64,000 bases of DNA from Rubrivivax sp. GTDB lineage: Bacteria; Pseudomonadota; Gammaproteobacteria; Burkholderiales; Burkholderiaceae_C. The position numbers were made by a program, and so were the translations under genes. Under the pieces are notes generated by a model, which saw only the letters and a program-made list of their open reading frames with translations, ran no database searches and was not told the origin of the DNA. Where the stretch lies: NCBI GenBank assembly GCA_019635315.1, contig JAHBZT010000001.1:434001-498000 (forward strand), in the 5' to 3' direction. Below, piece after piece: positions 58,907 through 64,000 of the stretch (positions are counted from its first letter, which is position 1; each line of letters begins with the position of its first letter).

Positions 58907-59209
58907 ATGAAGCGGACCCTGCTGCGCGGCGTGCTGGCCCTGGGGCTGCTGGTGCCTTGCGCCGTGCTGGCGCAGCTCAAGACCTACCAGCTGGCCAACC
59001 CGCTGCCGTTTCCGGTCCAGGTGCGCATCCTCGGCGAGGGGCCGCAGTTTCCGCAGGTCGTGATGCTGCCGGCGCCGCCCGCGCCGCCGGTGCCGGTGCC
59101 CTATCCGGGCCTCAGCATGCAGCTGCAGGTCAAGCAGCCCAATGGCCAGTGGTCGCCTGCGCTGAGGCTGCCGTGGCGGTCGGGCAAGATCACCTTGCCC
59201 ACGCTCTGA
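58907..59209 (+). CDS. Small secreted Pro-rich protein
   Basis: 100 residues. A signal peptide (LLRGVLALGLLVPCAVLAQ) leads to a short mature protein that is mostly beta-strand: TYQLANPLPFPVQVRILGEG, then PAPPAPPVPVPYPGLSMQLQVK and a C-terminus LPWRSGKITLPTL. It shares a PPVPVPY block with the 172-residue protein encoded at 59283-59801. No known family. It is divergent from the Cys-rich gene across the paired motif sites. It is convergent with the 59283 gene over 73 nt. Confidence 0.6.
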   Translation: MKRTLLRGVLALGLLVPCAVLAQLKTYQLANPLPFPVQVRILGEGPQFPQVVMLPAPPAPPVPVPYPGLSMQLQVKQPNGQWSPALRLPWRSGKITLPTL

Positions 59210-59282
59210 CATCGAGCGGCCGACCCGGTTCGGCTTATGCGGCCGCCGCGCTCCCCGCGCATCACTTGGCGGCCGGCCTTCG

Positions 59283-59801
59283 TCAGAACGCCTCGTCCAG
59301 CGCCTTCGCGCAGGTGCCGCTGGGATGCGTGAGCACCAGCTTGCTGACGCGGAAGTTGTAGGTGTGGCCGGCCTTGTACTTCTCCTCGGTCTTGAAGCCC
59401 ACGCGCGTGACGTTGCCGGCGGTGGCCGACCATTGCCCGCCGCTGACCTCGAAGTGCTTCACCTTCCAGCCATTCTTCAGGTTCGGCCGCGAGCCGGCTT
59501 CGCTCTTGAAGAAGTTGCCGTAGACCGGATGCGAGCCGGGCGTGTACGGCACGGGCACCGGCGGTGTCTTGAAGGTGCAGCCGATGGCTGCCGGTGGATA
59601 GGTGACGAAGTTCGGCACGATGATGCCGCTGGTCGCGCCGCACGAGAAGGTCCAGCCGCGTGCCTTGGCGGTGTTGTGCGCGTTCAGCACGTTGACCTCG
59701 CAGTCGACCGACCATGCGGCGCCGGCGGCCAGACCGAGCGCCGCGGCGAGCAGCGCCGGGGCGAGGCGAACGGTGCGAAGCGGGGAGGGAAGCTGACGCA
59801 T
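59283..59801 (-). CDS. Secreted hypothetical protein with four cysteines
   Basis: 172 residues. A signal peptide (about 1-30, ending GAAWS) precedes VDCEVNVLNAHNTAKARGW. Cys residues in DCEVN, FSCGATS, IGCTFKT and SGTCAK could form two disulfides. The block PPVPVPYTPGSHPVYG and the beta-strand pattern VKHFEVSGGQWSATAG, then VTRVGFKTEEKYKAGHTYNFRVSKL suggest a compact beta fold. No family recognised. A copy of the 19-bp motif and a 16-bp palindrome lie 55-85 nt upstream, in the position that the motif takes before the barrel operon. Confidence 0.6.
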   Translation of the reverse strand: MRQLPSPLRTVRLAPALLAAALGLAAGAAWSVDCEVNVLNAHNTAKARGWTFSCGATSGIIVPNFVTYPPAAIGCTFKTPPVPVPYTPGSHPVYGNFFKSEAGSRPNLKNGWKVKHFEVSGGQWSATAGNVTRVGFKTEEKYKAGHTYNFRVSKLVLTHPSGTCAKALDEAF

Positions 59802-59855
59802 GGCAAGGCTCCAGGATGACGGGCGCCCATCGTCGACGGCCCGCCGGCGCGCGGG

Positions 59856-59885
59856 CATCCCAGGAACCCGGCAGGCATGCCTGCC
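59856..59885. promoter_or_regulatory. Candidate response-regulator site plus palindrome
   Basis: CATCCCAGGAACCCGGCAG (59856-59874) is the fourth copy of the 19-bp motif, 55 nt upstream of the 172-residue secreted protein. It overlaps GGCAGGCATGCCTGCC (59870-59885), a perfect 16-bp palindrome. The overlap suggests two factors or an extended site. Confidence 0.6.
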
Positions 59886-59893
59886 GCGCGCGC

Positions 59894-60805
59894 TCAGTAG
59901 CCGCGCTGCCGCTCGACGAGGTGCGCGAGCGGCCCACCATCGCGCGCCGCGCGCAGGTTGGCGGCCGCGACCGCGGCTGCGCTGCGCGGGTCGGTGGCCG
60001 CCGCCGCGTGCGGCAGCATGGTCACGCGCGGGTGCGTCCAGTACGGGTGGCCGGCCGGCAGCGGTTCGGTCGTGAAGACGTCGAGCACCGCGTGGCGCAG
60101 GTGGCCGCTGTCCAGCGCGGCCAGCAGGTCGGCGTCGACGACCTGCGCGCCGCGGCCCAGGTTGACCAGCGAAGCCTTGGCCGGCATCGCCGCGAAGGCG
60201 CGTGCATCGAGCAGGCCGCGCGTGGCCGGCGTCAGCGGCAGCAGGTTGACGACGATCCCGGCGCGCGCCAGCACGTCGTGCAGTGGCGTGCCGTCGCGCC
60301 GCCAGCCCTGCACCGGATAACCCAGCGCCGCCAGCCGCGCCGCCACCGCACGCCCCATCTCGCCCTGGCCCAGCACGGCCACCGGCACCTCGTCGGCGCG
60401 GCGCTGCGCATGCTGCCGCCAGACGCCTTCGCGCTGGCGCTGCTGGTAGGCGAAGAAGCCGCGGTGCAGCGAGAGCACGGCCCACAGCGCGGTCTCGGCC
60501 ATCGCGGCCGTCATGGCCGGGTCGACCATGCGCGCCAGCGGCACGCCGGCCGGCAGCGTGGGGTCGGCGAGCAGGCGGTCGACGCCGGCCCACAGGCTCT
60601 GGATCAGCGCCAGCCTGGGCAGGCCGCGCAGGCTGCCGGGCGGCGGGTTGGCGACGACCGCGGCGACGATCTCGCCGGCAGCCACCTGCCCGGCGTCGAG
60701 CTCGGCGCGCGAGCACCAGTGCGCCTCGGGCAGCGCGGCGGCGAGCGCGCGCCGCCAGACCTCGTCCTCGCCGGGGTCGAAGTCGCCGGCCAGCAGCACC
60801 TTCAT
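59894..60805 (-). CDS. ghrA: Glyoxylate/hydroxypyruvate reductase A-like dehydrogenase
   Basis: 303 residues. The catalytic-domain start MKVLLAGDFDPGE leads to the NAD-binding motif VPVAVLGQGEMGRAVAARLAALGYPV near 135 and NLLPLTPATRGLLDARAFAAM near 195. Catalytic Arg and Glu lie in ASLVNLGRGAQVVD and VFTTEPLP, and the His is in LPHAAAATDPRSA. It reduces glyoxylate or hydroxypyruvate with NAD(P)H in the cytosol. Its ATG overlaps the pncC-like stop as ATGA, ending a four-gene chain. Confidence 0.9.
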   Translation of the reverse strand: MKVLLAGDFDPGEDEVWRRALAAALPEAHWCSRAELDAGQVAAGEIVAAVVANPPPGSLRGLPRLALIQSLWAGVDRLLADPTLPAGVPLARMVDPAMTAAMAETALWAVLSLHRGFFAYQQRQREGVWRQHAQRRADEVPVAVLGQGEMGRAVAARLAALGYPVQGWRRDGTPLHDVLARAGIVVNLLPLTPATRGLLDARAFAAMPAKASLVNLGRGAQVVDADLLAALDSGHLRHAVLDVFTTEPLPAGHPYWTHPRVTMLPHAAAATDPRSAAAVAAANLRAARDGGPLAHLVERQRGY

Positions 60806-61299
60806 GCGCCGCCTGCCTGCGCCGCGGCGAGCAGCCGCTCGAGCGCGATGCGCACCGTCGCGCTGCGCACCGCGTCGCGGTCGCCCGCCAGCTGCAGCCG
60901 TTCGCCGTGCAGGGCGCCGGCGCGGCCCCAGGCCAGCCAGACCGTGCCGACCGGCTTGCCGGGCACGGCGCCGCCCGGCCCCGCGATGCCGGTGACGGCC
61001 ACCACCAGCTGCACCGGCGCGCGCGCCAGCAGCCCGGCGGCCATCGCCAGCGCCACCGGCTCGCTGACCGCGCCGTGCGCGGCGATCAGTGCCGGATCGA
61101 CGCCCAGCAGTTCGCTCTTGGCCTCGTTGCTGTAGGTCACGACACCGCGCTCGAACCAGTCGCTGCTGCCGGCCACCGTGGTGCAGGCGGCGGCGACCAG
61201 GCCGCCGGTGCAGCTCTCGGCGCTGGCCAGCCGCCAGCCGCGCGCGCGCAGCGCCGCGGCCAGCGCCTGCACCAGCGCTTCGGTGCTCAGGGTGTCCAC
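60802..61299 (-). CDS. pncC: CinA-family nicotinamide-nucleotide amidohydrolase (PncC-like)
   Basis: 165 residues from a GTG at 61299, inside the pgpA 3' end; another GTG 12 nt upstream is possible. The single CinA C-terminal domain is complete, with RLASAESCTGGLVAAACTTVAGSSDWFERGVVTYSNEAK near residue 20 and VVAVTGIAGPGGAVPGKPVGTVWLAW near 100. It deamidates NMN to NaMN in pyridine nucleotide recycling. The larger CinA N-terminal domain is absent, as in YgaD/PncC proteins. Confidence 0.92.
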   Translation of the reverse strand: MDTLSTEALVQALAAALRARGWRLASAESCTGGLVAAACTTVAGSSDWFERGVVTYSNEAKSELLGVDPALIAAHGAVSEPVALAMAAGLLARAPVQLVVAVTGIAGPGGAVPGKPVGTVWLAWGRAGALHGERLQLAGDRDAVRSATVRIALERLLAAAQAGGA

Positions 61300-61889
61300 A
61301 GGCGGCTCCACAGTGCGATGACGAGCAGGGTGCACAGGGCGGCCACCAGATCGTCGAACAGGATGCCGAAGCCGTGCCGCGCGGCGATGGGTTCGGCGCG
61401 GCCGTCGACCCTGCGGCGCTTGAAGCGCCGGTCGGCCCAGCCCACCGGGCCCGGCTTGCCGGCGTCGAAGGCGCGGAACAGCAGGAAGGCCGCGCACTGG
61501 TCCCAGAAGCCGGCCGGCGTGACCAGCCACAGCACGATCCAGAAGGCAACGATCTCGTCCCAGACGATGGCGCCGGGGTCGGCCGTGCCCAGGTGCTGCG
61601 CGGTGCGCGTGCAGGCCCACCAGCCCACGAGCAGCCCGCCCACGATGGCCAGTGCCCAGCCCGCATCGGTGAGCCAGCGGTCCAGCAGCAGGAAGCTGGC
61701 CCAGCCCCACAGCGTGCCGACGGTGCCGGGCGCCCAGGGCGACAGGCCGCTGCCGAAGCCGAGCGCGATCCAGCGCGCCGGATGGCCGAGCATGAAGCGA
61801 CCGCCGGCGCGGCGCGGTGCGCCGACTTCCACCGCGTCCTCGACGTCGAGGCCGCCGGCCGGCGCGGCGCGGTTCATGCTGCCGTTCAT
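61287..61889 (-). CDS. pgpA: Phosphatidylglycerophosphatase A
   Basis: 200 residues. About 30 hydrophilic residues precede WIALGFGSGLSPWAPGTVGTLWG, the PgpA signature. DPGAIVWDEIVAFWIVLW with its conserved Asp/Glu and FLLFRAFDAGKPGPVGWADRR follow. Several transmembrane segments are present. It removes the phosphate of phosphatidylglycerophosphate in phospholipid synthesis. Its ATG overlaps the thiL stop by ATGA; thiL-pgpA-pncC is a conserved betaproteobacterial order. Confidence 0.95.
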   Translation of the reverse strand: MNGSMNRAAPAGGLDVEDAVEVGAPRRAGGRFMLGHPARWIALGFGSGLSPWAPGTVGTLWGWASFLLLDRWLTDAGWALAIVGGLLVGWWACTRTAQHLGTADPGAIVWDEIVAFWIVLWLVTPAGFWDQCAAFLLFRAFDAGKPGPVGWADRRFKRRRVDGRAEPIAARHGFGILFDDLVAALCTLLVIALWSRLWTP

Positions 61890-62878
61890 CCGGCAAAGTG
61901 GTCGAAGCCGGCCCAGCGCCCTTCGACCGGCGCGCCGCGGCCGTCGACGAGGCGCAGCGCCTCGCCCGCCTCGACGGTGCCGATGCGCGTGACCGGCACG
62001 CCGGCGTCACGCGCCGCGGCCTGCACGGCGTCGTGGCGCGCCGGCGGCGCGGTGAACAGCAGCTCGTAGTCGTCGCCGCCGGCCAGGGTGCACAGGCGCT
62101 GCAGCGCCAGCGGCTGCGCCGCGAGCACGGCGCTGCGCGGCAGTGCATCGGCGTCGACCACGGCGCCGACGCGCGAGCGGCGCAGCACATGGCCGAGGTC
62201 GCCGACAAGGCCGTCGCTGAGGTCGATCGCGGCGCTGGCCACGCCGCGCAGCGCCAAGCCCAGCGTATACCGCGGCTGCGGCAGCTCCATCGCGCGGCGC
62301 ACGGTCTCGAACTGCTCGCCGGCCAGCGCGACCGTGCCGCGGAAGACCTCCAGCGCCAGCCGCGCGTCGCCGAGCGTGCCGCTGACCCACAGCTCGTCGC
62401 CCGGCCGCGCGCCGCTGCGCAGCAGCGCCGCACCCGGTGGCACCTGGCCCATCGCGGTGATGTCGATGGCCAGCGGCCCGGCCGTGGTGTCGCCGCCGGC
62501 GAGCGCGATGCCGGCCGCGTCGGCCAGCGCGAACAGCCCGCGCGCGAAGCCGGCCAGCCAGTCGTCGTCGACGCGCGGCAGCGCGATCGACAGCGTGAAG
62601 GCCAGCGGCTCGGCGCCGCAGGCCGCGAGGTCCGACAGGTTGACCGCCAGCGCCTTGTGGCCCAGGCGCTCGGGGGCCACGGTGGACAGGAAGTGGCGGC
62701 CCTCGACCAGCAGGTCGCTGGACACCGCGAGCTGTTGCCCCGGCGCCAGCTGCACCAGCGCGCAGTCGTCGCCGATGCCCAGCACGAGCGGCGAGCCGGG
62801 CCGCGCCGGCCGCGTGAAGTGGCGCGCGATGAGCGCGAACTCGCCGCCGCCGCGGCCACCGTCGCGGGCTTCGCTCAC
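61886..62878 (-). CDS. thiL: Thiamine-monophosphate kinase
   Basis: 330 residues from a GTG that overlaps the stop of the response regulator as GTGA. GEFALIARHF near the start, LVLGIGDDCALVQL with its Asp pair, SSDLLVEGRHF and NLSDLAACGAEPLAFTLSIALP are standard ThiL motifs. ALAGGDTTAGPLAIDITAMGQ and GDDYELLFTAP complete the AIR-synthase-like fold. It phosphorylates thiamine monophosphate to thiamine diphosphate. The overlap to the upstream regulator is unusual context and may simply reflect compaction. Confidence 0.95.
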   Translation of the reverse strand: MSEARDGGRGGGEFALIARHFTRPARPGSPLVLGIGDDCALVQLAPGQQLAVSSDLLVEGRHFLSTVAPERLGHKALAVNLSDLAACGAEPLAFTLSIALPRVDDDWLAGFARGLFALADAAGIALAGGDTTAGPLAIDITAMGQVPPGAALLRSGARPGDELWVSGTLGDARLALEVFRGTVALAGEQFETVRRAMELPQPRYTLGLALRGVASAAIDLSDGLVGDLGHVLRRSRVGAVVDADALPRSAVLAAQPLALQRLCTLAGGDDYELLFTAPPARHDAVQAAARDAGVPVTRIGTVEAGEALRLVDGRGAPVEGRWAGFDHFAG

Positions 62879-63549
62879 GGCGCCGCCCCGCCGTCCTGCA
62901 GGTCGCGCAGCAGGTGCGCCAGCTCCACCGCCGAGCGCACGCCGAGCTTGTCGAAGACGCGCGCGCGGTGGACCTCGACGGTGCGCACGCTGATCGCCAG
63001 CTCGTCGGCGATCAGCTTGTTCGGCCGCCCGGCGGCCACCAGCCGCATCACCTCGCGCTCGCGCTCGGTCAGCTCGGCCAGCGTGCCTTCGCGCTGGCGC
63101 CGCTCGCGCCGCGCCTGCAGGGCCTGCGCGCTGGCCGCCAGCGCCTGCTCGATGCGGTCGACGAGCGCGTTGTTCGAGAACGGCTTCTCGACGAAGTCGA
63201 AGGCGCCGCGCTTGACCGCGGCGACCGCGGTCGGCACGTCGCCGTGGCCGGTCAGGAAGATCACCGGCAGCAGCGGCAGCCAGCCGCGGTCGGCCAGGTC
63301 CTCGAAGAGCGCGAGGCCGCTGGTGCCGGGCATGCGCATGTCCAGCACCAGGCAGGCCGGGCCGGCCGGCCAGGGCGGGCGCTGCGGCGCCGTCTGCGCC
63401 GCCAGCCAGGCGGCGAAGGCGTCGGCACTGGCGAAGCCCTCGGCGAGCAGCCGGCGCGAGCGCAGCAGCCAGGCCAGCGCATCGCGCACGACCTCCTCGT
63501 CGTCGACGAGGTAGACGACGGGCAGGCCGAGCGTGGGGTCGGTGGTCAT
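62875..63549 (-). CDS. FixJ/TtrR-type response regulator
   Basis: 224 residues. The receiver domain has DDEE near residue 16, the phosphoacceptor Asp70 in CLVLDMRMPG, a Thr in LTGHGD and Lys in FVEKPFSNNAL. The LuxR/GerE domain follows (LTEREREVMRLVAAGRPNKLIADEL, then SVRTVEVHRARVFDKLGV). This is the FixJ class usually paired with a PAS or DctB-like kinase; the partly visible kinase just upstream is the likely partner. It overlaps thiL by 4 nt, so the kinase-regulator pair and the thiL-ghrA chain may share transcripts. Confidence 0.92.
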   Translation of the reverse strand: MTTDPTLGLPVVYLVDDEEVVRDALAWLLRSRRLLAEGFASADAFAAWLAAQTAPQRPPWPAGPACLVLDMRMPGTSGLALFEDLADRGWLPLLPVIFLTGHGDVPTAVAAVKRGAFDFVEKPFSNNALVDRIEQALAASAQALQARRERRQREGTLAELTEREREVMRLVAAGRPNKLIADELAISVRTVEVHRARVFDKLGVRSAVELAHLLRDLQDGGAAP

Positions 63550-63669
63550 GGGCGTTGCAGGCCGCGAGTATGCGGCGGGACGGCGCCGGGGCCGGCGCGC
63601 CGTGCCCGCATTGCGCCGGCTTCGCGAGTGCCGCGGTCACGCGGCCGGCGCGCGCCCACGCGGCGCGCG

Positions 63670-63999
63670 TCAGGCGTCGCTGGGCGCGGCCGGGTGCGCC
63701 GCAGGGTCCGGCGCGGGGTCCGCCGCGGGATCCGCCGCGGGTCCGCGCGCCGGGTCGTGCGGGCCCTCGTGCAGTCCCTCGTGCAGCCCCTCGTGTGCCG
63801 GGTCGCGTGCCGTCTCGCGCCTGACCGCCGCCGGCAGCGTGAAGCGGAACTCCGTGCCGCGGCCGCCCGGCCCCGGGCCGTAGTCCAGCGCGCCGCCATG
63901 CTGCTCGATGACGGTGCGGCACAGGCTCAGCCCCAGGCCCATGCCCTCGGCCTTGGTCGTGAAGAAGGGCGTGAACAGGCGCTGCGCGACCTCCAGCGG
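63670..63999 (-). CDS. Sensor histidine kinase, C-terminal part (5' end outside window)
   Basis: About 109 residues are visible, beginning PLEVAQRLFTPFFTTKAEG. MGLGLSLCRTVIEQHGGAL is the G-box region of the HATPase domain, and GGRGTEFRFTLPA ends it. The last 50 residues are a low-complexity tail of HEGLHEGLHEGPHD and PAADPAADPAPDPAAHP repeats. The class matches FixL/DctB-type kinases, consistent with the FixJ-type regulator 120 nt downstream. The sensor input is beyond the window. Confidence 0.88.
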   Translation of the reverse strand, partial: PLEVAQRLFTPFFTTKAEGMGLGLSLCRTVIEQHGGALDYGPGPGGRGTEFRFTLPAAVRRETARDPAHEGLHEGLHEGPHDPARGPAADPAADPAPDPAAHPAAPSDA

Positions 64000-64000
64000 G

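Overview
The window is very GC-rich (clearly above 70% in coding DNA) and reads as one contiguous stretch of a Burkholderiales (betaproteobacterial) chromosome, most like the Rubrivivax/Leptothrix/Ideonella group. The reasons are the block fur / bamE-dapB-exbBD-leuS-lptE-holA, the block hpf-ptsN-hprK, a metX-metW pair, a three-subunit proton-translocating transhydrogenase, PEP-CTERM sorted proteins and family-typical intergenic repeats. I saw no tRNA, rRNA, CRISPR array, transposase or prophage.

Layout. 0-3.7 kb: the tail of an NB-ARC-type ATPase regulator and two secreted proteins. 3.7-6.7 kb: pntAA-pntAB-pntB (minus strand), with a nested palindrome between pntAB and pntB. 6.8-13.1 kb: small housekeeping enzymes (two Nudix, alpha/beta hydrolase, VOC, histidine phosphatase), a PEP-CTERM protein, a family 5 solute-binding protein and a TDT/SLAC1 anion exporter. 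13.2-14.2 kb: a trypsin-like protease with a sorting tail. 14.4-22.6 kb (minus): a probable efflux operon of adaptor, RND pump, DUF2892 membrane protein, CsoR-family repressor, OsmC protein and a large LuxR-type ATPase regulator. An 18-bp operator-like palindrome at the start of this operon recurs at the promoter of the TDT exporter 10 kb away. 22.7-24.9 kb: amino-sugar catabolism (SIS deaminase, nagA). 24.9-34.5 kb: ssb, a lipoprotein/membrane pair, a CadC-like regulator, recQ, a long inverted repeat, uvrA. 34.6-39.7 kb: a DsbA-like isomerase, metW/metX behind a SAM-II riboswitch and terminator, a haloacetate dehalogenase homologue and a GST. 40.2-49.7 kb: hpf-ptsN-hprK, fur, bamE, dapB, exbBD, leuS, lptE, holA.

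49.7-59.8 kb is the least familiar part. It holds a LytS/NarL-type two-component system of the DISM kinase class, a divergent three-gene operon for an outer-membrane beta-barrel and two secreted partners, a membrane-anchored TPR protein that looks like a CadC effector domain without its DNA-binding domain, and three small Cys- or Pro-rich secreted proteins. A 19-bp motif (core TCCCAGGAA) recurs four times, only in the three regulatory gaps of this island. I propose that the response regulator controls an envelope/secretome regulon here.

59.9-64 kb returns to housekeeping genes in tightly overlapping order (thiL, pgpA, pncC-like cinA, ghrA), transcribed away from a FixJ-type regulator and a truncated sensor kinase at the window edge.

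Many adjacent genes share 4-nt ATGA or GTGA overlaps, which I used to settle several GTG starts.
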